Shown: piece after piece, positions 8,514 to 17,325 of the stretch
How the letters are laid out: every line of letters starts with the position of its first letter
Numbering within the stretch: the stretch's first letter is position 1
From: Algoriella xinjiangensis
GTDB lineage: Bacteria; Bacteroidota; Bacteroidia; Flavobacteriales; Weeksellaceae
Reading direction: 5' to 3'
Assembly: GCF_900115015.1 (NCBI RefSeq)
Contig: NZ_FOUZ01000004.1
Span: 185,852-249,851 of the forward strand
DNA length: 64,000 nt
Translations under genes and position numbers: made by a program
The notes under the pieces: generated by a model
The model's input: the letters and a program-made list of their open reading frames with translations, nothing else
Told to the model about the DNA's origin: nothing
The model's database searches: none

Positions 8514-9530
8514 TTGAAAAAATATAGTTTTAAAAACGATTATAGCGAAGGCGCACATCCATTAATTTTACAAAAATTAATGGAAACAAATCTAGAACAA
8601 GCAATTGGTTATGGCGAAGATGATTATTGCAAAGAAGCAAGTGCATTAATCAAAAAAGAATTACAAAAAGATTCGGCTATTCATTTTGTTTCGGGCGGAA
8701 CGCAAGCTAATTTAATTGTAATTTCGTCAATACTTCGTCCTTACGAATCTGTAATTGCAGCAGAAAGTGGTCATATTGCCGTGCACGAAACTGGCGCAAT
8801 TGAAGCTACCGGACATAAAATAAATACAATACCGACAACAAACGGAAAAATAACAACAGCGCAAATAGATACTGTCTTAAAAACACATACCGACGAGCAC
8901 ATGGTAAAACCTAAAATGGTTTATATCTCGAATTCTACCGAAGTTGGAAGTGTTTACAACAAAGCTGAATTAACGGAAATTTATACATTTTGTAAAGCCA
9001 ATAATTTAATTTTATTTGTAGATGGCGCACGATTGGCTTCGGCTTTAACATCTACAAAATGTGATTTGACTTTAGCTGATTTAGCCAACTTAACAGACGT
9101 TTTTTATATTGGTGGAACAAAAAATGGTGCTTTATTAGGCGAAGCTATCGTGATTAATAATTCTACTTTGGACGAGAATTTTAGATACAACATTAAGCAA
9201 AAAGGTGGAATGTTAGCCAAAGGACGATTAATTGGAATACAGTTTTCTGAGTTATTTAAAAATAATTTATTTTTCGAATTAGGAAAACATGCCAATACAA
9301 TGGCAAATAAACTAGCCGAAGAAATTAGCAACAAAGGCTATGATTTTTTAACAGAACCATCATCCAATCAAATTTTTCCCATCTTACCAAATTATAAAAT
9401 TGAAGAACTGCAACAAGATTTTGAATTTTATAGTTGGCAAAAAATAGATGACAATAATTCTGCCGTTAGACTTGTAACATCTTGGGCTACGCCTGAAGAA
9501 AAAGTACTAGAATTTATTAATAAAATCTAG
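8514..9530 (+). CDS. threonine aldolase / beta-eliminating lyase family enzyme
   Basis: A 338-residue PLP enzyme of the low-specificity threonine aldolase type, cleaving threonine or allo-threonine to glycine and acetaldehyde. The start is a TTG at 8514: the conserved N-terminus FKNDYSEGAHPLILQKL precedes the first in-frame ATG, and an in-frame stop (TAG) lies 9 nt before the TTG. Seen motifs: VSGGTQANL (59-67), the active-site HIAVHETGAIEATGHKI, FVDGARLASAL with Asp170, and PLP Lys203 in YIGGTKNGALLGEA. It is divergent from the response regulator gene and ends at its own terminator. Confidence 0.9.
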   Translation: MKKYSFKNDYSEGAHPLILQKLMETNLEQAIGYGEDDYCKEASALIKKELQKDSAIHFVSGGTQANLIVISSILRPYESVIAAESGHIAVHETGAIEATGHKINTIPTTNGKITTAQIDTVLKTHTDEHMVKPKMVYISNSTEVGSVYNKAELTEIYTFCKANNLILFVDGARLASALTSTKCDLTLADLANLTDVFYIGGTKNGALLGEAIVINNSTLDENFRYNIKQKGGMLAKGRLIGIQFSELFKNNLFFELGKHANTMANKLAEEISNKGYDFLTEPSSNQIFPILPNYKIEELQQDFEFYSWQKIDDNNSAVRLVTSWATPEEKVLEFINKI

Positions 9531-9560
9531 AAAAACACCACTCAAATGAGTGGTGTTTTT
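9531..9560 (+). terminator. terminator after threonine aldolase
   Basis: Stem 9531-9544 / 9547-9560 with core CACCACTCA and a 2-nt nominal loop, followed by T-rich sequence, starting just after the stop codon. Confidence 0.85.
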
Positions 9561-9600
9561 TATTTAACAAATTACTTATTAAGTATTTAAATAATTATCA

Positions 9601-9608
9601 TAAATTTG
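9601..9608 (+). promoter_or_regulatory. -7 box of surface-protein cassette 1
   Basis: TAAATTTG matches the flavobacterial -7 consensus TAnnTTTG, 30 nt before the ATG at 9638. I see no clear TTG at -33. Cassette 2 has the same octamer at 48989. Confidence 0.55.
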
Positions 9609-9637
9609 TTATACCAAACCAATTACTATATATAATT

Positions 9638-10237
9638 ATGTTTAAGAAACTAAAAATCATTAGCTTCTTCTTTATTTTATTCGCCTTGTATTCCTTTACA
9701 AGTGCACAAGTTGGTATTGGTTTAACTTCAAAAACTGATTCTTTATCTATAAATGCTCAATCTAAAACAAGTGTACAGCCTATTATTTACGTTAAGAATG
9801 GAACTAAAATTACAATAGAAACTAACACAATTTTAGATGCTAAAGTTGTTTATCTAAAAGAGCTACCAAAAAAGAAACAAGTTGTATTAGCTAAGGAAAA
9901 GAAAATTCTTAAAAAAAATAAGTTAAGTGAGAAGTTAGAGGAATTTACTAAAGTTGCAAAAGTAGAACTTCTTAAACCTAAATTTCATCTACAACAAGGC
10001 AATTTACCTTTATCTCTATATTCTTCTAATACAATCAATTCATTTTGTATAGTAGTTAATCATCATGATCAAATAAACAAACAAGCTGTTTTTATTAAAA
10101 AAACATCAATTGTTTTTTTTGAATCATTTTATTTAGAGAAAAATAACATTGTTAGTTCTTATAATCATATTGTTAAAAATTTTGATGATTTAAATACTTT
10201 CGGAATTCGTCCTCCTCCTCATTATATGTTTACTTAA
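9638..10237 (+). CDS. exported protein of unknown function (cassette 1)
   Basis: A 199-residue protein with a signal peptide (hydrophobic residues about 7-22, cleavage after TSAQ) followed by VGIG, an N-terminus shared by many flavobacterial surface proteins. The middle is a Lys/Glu-rich helix-prone stretch (roughly 85-120: KELPKKKQVVLAKEKK and following); the C-terminus ends GIRPPPHYMFT. I do not recognise the family. It is 49 nt upstream of the large surface-protein gene on the same strand, so it is probably the first gene of this cassette; cassette 2 has no equivalent. Its position suggests an accessory role in assembly or anchoring, which is inference. Confidence 0.72.
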   Translation: MFKKLKIISFFFILFALYSFTSAQVGIGLTSKTDSLSINAQSKTSVQPIIYVKNGTKITIETNTILDAKVVYLKELPKKKQVVLAKEKKILKKNKLSEKLEEFTKVAKVELLKPKFHLQQGNLPLSLYSSNTINSFCIVVNHHDQINKQAVFIKKTSIVFFESFYLEKNNIVSSYNHIVKNFDDLNTFGIRPPPHYMFT

Positions 10238-10286
10238 AAATCTCTAATACCTTTTTTAGTGAAAAATAATCTAAAACAACATATTA

Positions 10287-13200
10287 ATGAAAAAAATAAT
10301 CTACATATTTCTACTCTTTTTGAGTGGTATAGGATGGGCACAAACTTGTAACTTCACAATATCAAGTGGAAATGGATTCGGTAATTTTAATCTTTCTGGA
10401 GGAACTAATTCTACTGGATCAGATGGACTAAGAGTTTTTTTTAATGCGAATGGTAATTTACAAGTTCGTTATAAAAATAGTGAACAAATTTACAATAATG
10501 CCCAATCAGGTTACAGCGCTTCTGGAAGTCCGACTGCTGCTAGTACTACATACGAGCATGGTATTGTTATTAGTATAGGTAATAACATATACAGAGGAGG
10601 TACCTTATATCCAAATTCAGGAAGTGCAGCTACCAACAGTTTTCTACCACAACCTTCTGCTCCTAGTTGTAATTATAGTGCAACTACCAACACATATACT
10701 TTTACAAATACCTATAGTATTGTGAAGAACAGCTTAACTTATAAATTTACTTTTTTATATACTTATAAATTTCCGGAACCTTTTATGCGAATAAGCTATA
10801 CTGTAGATATACCAACTGGTAATACAGAAGAAGTAAAAGTAGCGCATGGATGGGATGCAAGTTTAGCTGGATCTGACAATTCTCCTCACTTTGCTATTGA
10901 TAGCCCAACAAAAACAATTGTAGGTACAAGAAATACTACAAATGGTTTCCAAGCTTTTATTTATAAATCTGGAACTATGTGGTCTGGATACTATGGAGCT
11001 AGTGCTGCAAATATTAAGGAATATTTAGGAAGTGGAACTACATATGGTAATTTTATGGAGTACAGTACAAAAACCGTAAGTACAACTTCTGTAGACAGCT
11101 CTATTGCAATGTCTATTAATTACGGAACAGCAGCAGGTGTTCAATCCACAACAAATCTTTTATCATTTCAGTGTAACGCACCTGCGACAGCACCTACAAC
11201 TGGTATGTTTACACCAGCACCAATATCAACAACAGCATCAACATCAACTTACAATCTAACGTGTATTGAAGGCTCAAAATCTATTGTAGTTCCTCAAACT
11301 AATTTCCCTGTTACTGATTATGATGCAAATGCTATACGAGATGTTGTAATGCTATTTGTCAATACAACTACAAATGCAGAATTTACTGCTACTTACGAAA
11401 ATGGAACTGTTAATTTACCTGCTGGTACATATAATGCTTATTTTTATGATACTATAAATGGATGTGTATCGCCAAGTAGAACAATTGTAATTAACAGACC
11501 TGCTTGTCCATCAGATTTATCTATTGTAAAAACAATAAACACAAACTCTAATAGCACTGTAAGACTTGGTAATAGCTACACAATTACTTATGTTGCGAGA
11601 AACAATGGAACTAATGATAATGGAGGAGTTATAGTTACTGACAATATACCTCCTGGTTTTACAATAGTAACACCTACTCCAGATGCAGGAACAAGTTATG
11701 CAAATGGGACTTGGACTATCGGTTCATTAGCTGTTAATCAATCAAAAACTCTTACTATTACTGTAACAGCAAATAGTTATGGTGGACATACTAGTACCGC
11801 AACTATTTCTGGCGCAAGTACAGATAGTACACCTGCAAATAACATATCAAACCCTCAAATTTATATAGATTATGATAATGATGGTTATGGATCCAACTTA
11901 GACTTAGATAGTGACAATGATGGTATTTTAGATGCTACTGAATATTTTTTAACAAACAGAGTAACATCAGGTGTATTTGTTGGTACAGCAAATGCAAATA
12001 CCGATAATGTACCAGGTTGGACTGTAGGAGGTACTTATGCCACAGCTGGTACTTGGTTACCAGGTGTAGGTCGAGTTCATTTAAAAACTGATGGTATAGA
12101 GTTTCGCAGAGATAAAGGTACAACAACTACATTAAGCCAAAATATTAGTAACATAAGTGGAGGTATTATTACACTTCAAGATTTATATTGGTATAAAACA
12201 TCAGATGGAACTGTTGATACCGATTTTACATTTACAATTTCGTACAACGGTACAGTTTACGCAATTATAAACTCTACACTTACTAATACGCCAACTATAA
12301 CTACTTATAATGGAGCTACAGTTAATACGGCAACATTACCTACAGTAACAGCTACTGCAACACCTACTACAGGAGTAAAATCAGCTCTTTCAACCATAAA
12401 AATAACAATGCCTGTAACCCTAACAAAAACAAATGGTTTATTATCATTTCAATTTGTAGCGGGTGCAGACAATACAAACGTAAGAGATTTAGGAATGAAA
12501 TCTATTGCTGTAGAAACATACAGAGATTTTGATAACGATGGTATTCCTGATTTTTTAGATTTAGATTCTGACGGTGATGGATGTTTTGATGCGAGAGAGG
12601 GAAGCCAAAGAGTACCTGCCGCAAGTTTAAACCCGAATGGTAGTATTACAGGAACAGTAGCTGCTAACGGTGTGCCTGCTTTAGTTGGTGTAGGTCAAGC
12701 TGCAGGTACTGCTTATAACAGTGGTATAAGTGAATGTCTAGATACTGATGGAGATGGAATTCCTGATTACATAGATTTAGACAGCGATAACGATGGTATA
12801 CTTGATTATGAGGAAATTGTAAGTTGTTCTACGCCTACTTATAAAAAACAGTTATACAAACAAGATTTTGGAAGCCAAGGCGTACATGGTATTAGATTAT
12901 TTCCTTTTAGCATTACTGAGGGTAGTACTGGATTAACATTTAAAACTACGACTCCTACTGGTGATACATATTACAGTATTACAACTAACACAACATTGGT
13001 TGATGACTTTAGTCCTGGCTACAATGATCAATGGAGTAAAGTAATTAATTCACCTGATATAAATAATATAGAAAATGGTATCCTCGATCATACAGTTGAT
13101 GCATCAGGTATTGGTTTAATGGCTATTTTCAATCCTCAAAATAATACGAGTGTGATATGGAAGTCACCAGTTGTTAGTGTAAAACCAGGAGCAGCAATAG

Positions 13201-14048
13201 AAACAAGCTTATGGTTGATGAGGATAAATCCAGATTCTAACTATCCTAATTTAAATATTAAAATATTTAATGCTGACACAAATACTCAAATTGGAAATAC
13301 TCTAAATACAGGTGATTTTGTTTCAAGAATTGTTTGGACAGAAAAATCAATAATTTTACCAGTTGGAACAAATACATCTGCAAAAAATATTTATATTGAG
13401 ATAACAAGTAACGTAAATTCTGGCCAAGGAAACGACTTTGCTTTAGATGATATAATTATTAACGAATTATACTGTGATACAGATAATGATGGTAATCCTA
13501 ACTATTTAGATTTAGATTCTGATGGTGATGGATGTTTTGATGCAATAGAAGGTGGTGACAATGTTATAAAAGCACAACTTAATCCTAATGGATCCATTAA
13601 TTATTCTGCATATGGCGGAGTTAATGGCAATGGTATTCCTAATTTAGTTAATCCTTCTGGTGCAGCTGATAAAGACGGTTTTATTGGACAAACTGCAAAC
13701 TTTGCTTACGATGGTATTTCATCATGTCCTACATTCTGTCTAAAACCTGCAACTACAACAGGAACAGCATTAGATACAAATGTTGGTATTTCTACAATAG
13801 GAACAACTGCTGGTTGGCCACAAAACAGAAAAGGTGCTTATTTAGCTTTAGAGTCTCAAGGAAAAGGTTTCGTTATTTCTCGTCTTACAACAACACAAAT
13901 AACTGCTATAGGCGTTATTAATTCACAAGAAGGTATGATGGTTTATGACACTGATGTAGATTGTTTAAAAATCTATAGTAAAGATATCGGTGCAGCTACT
14001 TATTCTTGGAAATGTTTTGATACACAATCTTGTCCTGATAATTTATAA
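10287..14048 (+). CDS. large surface protein: DUF11 plus calcium-binding (TSP3-like) repeats, cassette 1
   Basis: A 1253-residue exported protein; signal peptide 1-18 (ends GWAQ). A Thr/Ser/Asn-rich beta region is followed by a DUF11-type domain at about 411-505 (DLSIVKTINTNS, ending LAVNQSKTLTITVTA). Four Asp-rich TSP3-like calcium-binding clusters start near 528, 746, 817 and 1061, with patterns such as DTDGDGIPDYIDLDSDNDG. The last about 88 residues (from VGISTIGTTAGWPQN) form a domain also found at the end of the cassette 2 protein (49017-52493): LxLESxxKGxVxxR, then GMMVYDTDxxCLKIY, then WKCF. There is no T9SS type A tail, so the export route is open. Its stop codon abuts the next gene's ATG. 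Likely an adhesin or matrix component. Confidence 0.85.
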   Translation: MKKIIYIFLLFLSGIGWAQTCNFTISSGNGFGNFNLSGGTNSTGSDGLRVFFNANGNLQVRYKNSEQIYNNAQSGYSASGSPTAASTTYEHGIVISIGNNIYRGGTLYPNSGSAATNSFLPQPSAPSCNYSATTNTYTFTNTYSIVKNSLTYKFTFLYTYKFPEPFMRISYTVDIPTGNTEEVKVAHGWDASLAGSDNSPHFAIDSPTKTIVGTRNTTNGFQAFIYKSGTMWSGYYGASAANIKEYLGSGTTYGNFMEYSTKTVSTTSVDSSIAMSINYGTAAGVQSTTNLLSFQCNAPATAPTTGMFTPAPISTTASTSTYNLTCIEGSKSIVVPQTNFPVTDYDANAIRDVVMLFVNTTTNAEFTATYENGTVNLPAGTYNAYFYDTINGCVSPSRTIVINRPACPSDLSIVKTINTNSNSTVRLGNSYTITYVARNNGTNDNGGVIVTDNIPPGFTIVTPTPDAGTSYANGTWTIGSLAVNQSKTLTITVTANSYGGHTSTATISGASTDSTPANNISNPQIYIDYDNDGYGSNLDLDSDNDGILDATEYFLTNRVTSGVFVGTANANTDNVPGWTVGGTYATAGTWLPGVGRVHLKTDGIEFRRDKGTTTTLSQNISNISGGIITLQDLYWYKTSDGTVDTDFTFTISYNGTVYAIINSTLTNTPTITTYNGATVNTATLPTVTATATPTTGVKSALSTIKITMPVTLTKTNGLLSFQFVAGADNTNVRDLGMKSIAVETYRDFDNDGIPDFLDLDSDGDGCFDAREGSQRVPAASLNPNGSITGTVAANGVPALVGVGQAAGTAYNSGISECLDTDGDGIPDYIDLDSDNDGILDYEEIVSCSTPTYKKQLYKQDFGSQGVHGIRLFPFSITEGSTGLTFKTTTPTGDTYYSITTNTTLVDDFSPGYNDQWSKVINSPDINNIENGILDHTVDASGIGLMAIFNPQNNTSVIWKSPVVSVKPGAAIETSLWLMRINPDSNYPNLNIKIFNADTNTQIGNTLNTGDFVSRIVWTEKSIILPVGTNTSAKNIYIEITSNVNSGQGNDFALDDIIINELYCDTDNDGNPNYLDLDSDGDGCFDAIEGGDNVIKAQLNPNGSINYSAYGGVNGNGIPNLVNPSGAADKDGFIGQTANFAYDGISSCPTFCLKPATTTGTALDTNVGISTIGTTAGWPQNRKGAYLALESQGKGFVISRLTTTQITAIGVINSQEGMMVYDTDVDCLKIYSKDIGAATYSWKCFDTQSCPDNL

Positions 14049-14594
14049 ATGATTATTACAATGAAAAAATATATCACATTATTCGTTATAGCTTTAGTTT
14101 ATACAAATACATCTGCCCAAGTAATTCTTGGCGATCAAACTAAAGCATCAACAAACACAACTGCTGTTTTATTAGATTTTGAAAAAGACGCAGCAAGAGG
14201 TTTATTATTACCAACAGTATCTGTTTTACCAACAACTGTAGAAGATGGCACAATCTTATTAGATGCTGTTAGCGGAACTGCAGCACGTGTAAAAGTCAGA
14301 AAAAATGGTGCTTGGTTTGATTTAAGTACTGAAGATGGTAATGCAACTTTAACTCGACCAACTGCCACAGATAAAACAGGTACTAAAGCAGTAATTGGTG
14401 CAGAAACATCTTCTGCAGATGGTGTTTTAGTCCTAGAATCTACAACAAAAGCAATGGTTTTACCTACTGTTACAAATACAGATTTAATCATCAATCCTTC
14501 GCCAGGAATGATGGTTTACGTAAGAAACACGACAAATGATAAATATCTTCTTGCCTTGTTCAACGGTACAACATGGGCATATTGGGCTCCATAA
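14049..14594 (+). CDS. small exported partner protein, cassette 1
   Basis: Up to 181 residues. The ATG at 14049 directly follows the TAA of the large gene; the ATG at 14061 (MKKYITLFVIALVYTNTSAQ) would give a more standard signal peptide. The mature protein has two similar halves, each with a strand like GLLLPTV / AMVLPTV and a closing NGAWFDLS / NGTTWAYW. The motif VLVLESTTKAMVLPTV, then PSPGMMVYV, then LALFNGTTW is shared with the cassette 2 small protein (VLVLESTNKALTLPHI, GMMCYDT, IAIFNGLEW) and resembles the terminal domain of the large protein. Tight coupling with the large gene suggests a secreted complex. Confidence 0.82.
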   Translation: MIITMKKYITLFVIALVYTNTSAQVILGDQTKASTNTTAVLLDFEKDAARGLLLPTVSVLPTTVEDGTILLDAVSGTAARVKVRKNGAWFDLSTEDGNATLTRPTATDKTGTKAVIGAETSSADGVLVLESTTKAMVLPTVTNTDLIINPSPGMMVYVRNTTNDKYLLALFNGTTWAYWAP

Positions 14595-14608
14595 TAATAT
14601 ACAATAAC

Positions 14609-14639
14609 AAAAAAGCCACTCAATTGAGTGGCTTTTTTT
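14609..14639. terminator. bidirectional terminator, cassette 1 / metZ-like
   Basis: Stem with core GCCACTC / GAGTGGC around an AATT loop, flanked by six A and seven T, between the converging small surface-protein gene and the metZ-like gene. Confidence 0.88.
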
Positions 14640-14653
14640 ATACTTAAATTGTT

Positions 14654-15835
14654 TTACTTCGTTTTTTCTAAAGCTTGTAAAATATCATCAATAATATCTT
14701 CTTGAGCTTCTAAACCAACCGAAAGTCGAATAGAACCTGGTTTTATACCCAAATTAATTCGCTCTTCTTCTGTTAATTTAGAATGTGTTGTAGAACCTGG
14801 ATGTGTAGCAATTGTTCTCGAATCTCCTAAATTAGATGTATATAAAATCATTTCCAAAGCATCTATAAATTTAAATGCGCGCTCCTTTCCTCCTTTCACT
14901 TCAAAAGTTACAATTCCACCACCAGCTTTCATTTGTCTTTTTGCCAATTCATATTGCGGATGCGAAGGTAAAAAAGGATATTTTACATCTTCTATTTCTG
15001 TATTTTTTTCTAAAGCTTCTGCCAAAGCCAAAGCATTAGAACAATGACGATCCATGCGAAGACCCAAAGTTTCTAAACTTTTAGAAATTGTCCATGCGTT
15101 AAACGGCGACATTGCAGGACCAGTATGACGAATAAAAAACAACATTTCGTCTATCAATTCTTGTTTACCAACAACAACTCCACCCAAAACACGACCTTGT
15201 CCGTCCATGTATTTTGTTGCAGAATGTATTGATAAATCAAACCCAAATTGCAAAGGTTGTTGTAAATATGGTGTTGCAAAACAATTGTCTATCGCAAAAA
15301 TAATATGTGGATATTTTTCTTTTAATTTTCCTAATTCAGCTAAATCAAATAATTCTAAACCAGGATTAGATGGCGATTCTAAAAATACAATTCGTGTGGT
15401 TGGTTGTATTGCTTTTTCCCACTCCTCTATCGCTGGCGAATCTACATAGGTGTACGTTACGCCCCAACGTGGAAATAATTGCGTTAACAATTGATGCGTT
15501 GAGCCAAATATTGCACGACTAGACACAATATGATCGCCACTTTTTATGAATGATGCAAAAGATGCAAAAACAGCCGCCATTCCCGATGCAAAAGATAATC
15601 CCGCTTCTGCGTTTTCTAACTTACAAACACGGTTAATAAACTCCGAAGTATTGGGATTTGCGTAGCGCGAATAAACCATACCTTCTTCTTCATCTGCAAA
15701 AATTGCACGACCTTGTTCTGCACTATCAAAAATAAAACTTGACGTTAAATACAAAGGAACCGAATGTTCTCTAGTAGCTGATCGAGTAGCTTGTTCTCGA
15801 ATAACTTTAGACTGATCTTTTTTCATAATAATCAA
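14654..15835 (-). CDS. metZ: O-succinylhomoserine sulfhydrylase / Cys-Met metabolism PLP enzyme
   Basis: A 393-residue enzyme of the Cys/Met metabolism PLP family, making homocysteine from an activated homoserine ester and sulfide, or closely related transsulfuration. The PLP lysine is Lys208 in LSIHSATKYMDGQGRVLGG; Asp183 lies in FAIDNCFATPYLQQPL; YSRYANPNT near residues 55-63 contributes the cofactor phosphate contacts. The reading begins at TTG (15833-15835); an ATG three codons later (MKKDQSKVIREQ) is at least as likely. Sequence alone does not cleanly separate MetZ from cystathionine gamma-synthase; MetZ is the usual assignment for this type in flavobacteria. Confidence 0.85.
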   Translation of the reverse strand: MIIMKKDQSKVIREQATRSATREHSVPLYLTSSFIFDSAEQGRAIFADEEEGMVYSRYANPNTSEFINRVCKLENAEAGLSFASGMAAVFASFASFIKSGDHIVSSRAIFGSTHQLLTQLFPRWGVTYTYVDSPAIEEWEKAIQPTTRIVFLESPSNPGLELFDLAELGKLKEKYPHIIFAIDNCFATPYLQQPLQFGFDLSIHSATKYMDGQGRVLGGVVVGKQELIDEMLFFIRHTGPAMSPFNAWTISKSLETLGLRMDRHCSNALALAEALEKNTEIEDVKYPFLPSHPQYELAKRQMKAGGGIVTFEVKGGKERAFKFIDALEMILYTSNLGDSRTIATHPGSTTHSKLTEEERINLGIKPGSIRLSVGLEAQEDIIDDILQALEKTK

Positions 15836-16096
15836 ATTTAAACATTGTTTTATTAAGTCATAAAGAATTAATAAAGTTTTATTTAGAATATTTTTCTATT
15901 ATAAACACTTTAATACGAAAAGTAATAATTTGAATGATTCAGATGTAGAATGATATAAACTTTGCCTTAAAATAACACAAAACCTCAACTTCAGAAATTG
16001 CAGATTCTCTTAAAAATCTTGCAAAAAATCATTCTTCATAAAAGTTATTAAATCATGATGAATTAAATCTTTTATTAACTTCAGCTACAAAAAGTT

Positions 16097-16104
16097 TACC
16101 TTTG
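16097..16104 (+). promoter_or_regulatory. -7 box of the helicase gene
   Basis: TACCTTTG fits TAnnTTTG and sits 17 nt before the helicase ATG. No TTG is obvious at -33. Between 15836 and 16090 I see only AT-rich intergenic sequence. Confidence 0.5.
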
Positions 16105-16121
16105 TAAACTTAATATTATTT

Positions 16122-17267
16122 ATGTCATTCGAAAATCTAGGATTATCACCATATTTATCAAAAGCAATTGCTAAAAATTTAGGTTTCATCAAACCTTTTG
16201 AAATTCAGACCGAGTCTATTCCGGCTATTTTACAAGGAAAAGATGTAATGGGAATTGCAAAAACGGGTTCGGGTAAAACGTTGTGTTTTGTTGCTCCATT
16301 GTTACAAAAAATTCAGCATCAATCGTACGAAAAATCTCGTGCTGTAAAAGCATTAATTTTAGTACCAACACGCGAATTAGCGGTTCAGATTGAGCAAACT
16401 TTTGTTGCTTTACAAGAAGCTTTGCGTCGCGAAGTAAAAACACAAGCCGTTTACGGAGGAACTTCTATCAACCCACAAATGAAAAATTTGTACGGTACAG
16501 AAATTCTAATTGCTACACCTGGACGTTTGTTAGATTTGATGGATCACAATGCATTTACGTTAGATCAATTGCAATATTTGGTGATTGATGAAGCGGATAA
16601 AATGTTTCAATTAGGTTTTGGTGACGAAATGGATCGAATTTTAAAAGCGATTCCAGCAAAAAAACAATCTATTTTATTTTCAGCAACTTTAAATGAAAAA
16701 GTAGACGAAATTAAAGCAACTTTAAAAATTGATCCAGTTGTTGTTGAGGTAAAACAACAAGAGGTAGATTTGGATGCAATAGAACAAATTGCGTACAAAG
16801 TAGACGACGAAACAAAAGGTCCTTTTTTGAGATATTTAATCAAATCGAACCAAGTTACACAAGCTTTGGTTTTTGTTTCTTCGACACGAACTGCCGATAA
16901 TTTAGTTGAGAAATTAAAGAAAAATAAAATTCATGCATTAGCCATTCACAGTAAAAAATCGCAAGGTGCGAGAATGGATAATTTAGAAGATTTTAAATTA
17001 GGAGATGTTCAGATTTTAGTTGCGACAGATTTAATTGGTCGTGGTATTCATATCGAAGGTTTACCAACGGTTATTAATTACGAATTACCACGTTCACCTT
17101 TAGATTATGTGCATAGAATTGGTAGAACTGGGCGTGCAAATGCAACAGGAAAAGCAATTAGTTTGATAACAGAAGAAGATTTACATCATTTTAAAATTAT
17201 CCAAAAGAAAATGGGTAAAAAAGTTGAGATTGAATCAACTGACGATGTAAACTTACACGGATATTAA
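16122..17267 (+). CDS. DEAD-box ATP-dependent RNA helicase
   Basis: A 381-residue RNA helicase that unwinds RNA duplexes in ribosome assembly or mRNA decay. The Q-motif region (GFIKPFEIQTESIP), Walker A motif GIAKTGSGKT with Lys52, motif Ib (TPGRLLDLM), motif II DEAD in VIDEADKMFQLGF, motif III SAT, and C-domain motifs (ALVFVSSTRTAD, IHSKKSQGARM, ATDLIGRGIH, HRIGRTGRA) are all present. It is the minimal two-RecA-domain core: no basic C-terminal tail as in RhlE, and it ends soon after motif VI. Single gene with its own -7 box and a hairpin downstream. Confidence 0.94.
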   Translation: MSFENLGLSPYLSKAIAKNLGFIKPFEIQTESIPAILQGKDVMGIAKTGSGKTLCFVAPLLQKIQHQSYEKSRAVKALILVPTRELAVQIEQTFVALQEALRREVKTQAVYGGTSINPQMKNLYGTEILIATPGRLLDLMDHNAFTLDQLQYLVIDEADKMFQLGFGDEMDRILKAIPAKKQSILFSATLNEKVDEIKATLKIDPVVVEVKQQEVDLDAIEQIAYKVDDETKGPFLRYLIKSNQVTQALVFVSSTRTADNLVEKLKKNKIHALAIHSKKSQGARMDNLEDFKLGDVQILVATDLIGRGIHIEGLPTVINYELPRSPLDYVHRIGRTGRANATGKAISLITEEDLHHFKIIQKKMGKKVEIESTDDVNLHGY

Positions 17268-17277
17268 TATAAGTTTT

Positions 17278-17310
17278 AAGTTATGAGTAATCATTTTATT
17301 ACTCATAACT
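17278..17310. terminator. hairpin between helicase gene and aspA
   Basis: An inverted repeat of about 13 bp (17278-17290 / 17298-17310, core GTTATGAGTAAT) lying between two convergent genes. The T-run on either side is weak, so it may be a weak terminator or only an RNA-stabilising hairpin. Confidence 0.6.
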
Positions 17311-17325
17311 TTCTACTCAGAACGA

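Noticed and set aside
14135..14494. Antisense ORF in the small cassette 1 gene
   Set aside because: The sense frame encodes a protein homologous to the cassette 2 partner; the reverse frame shows no motif.
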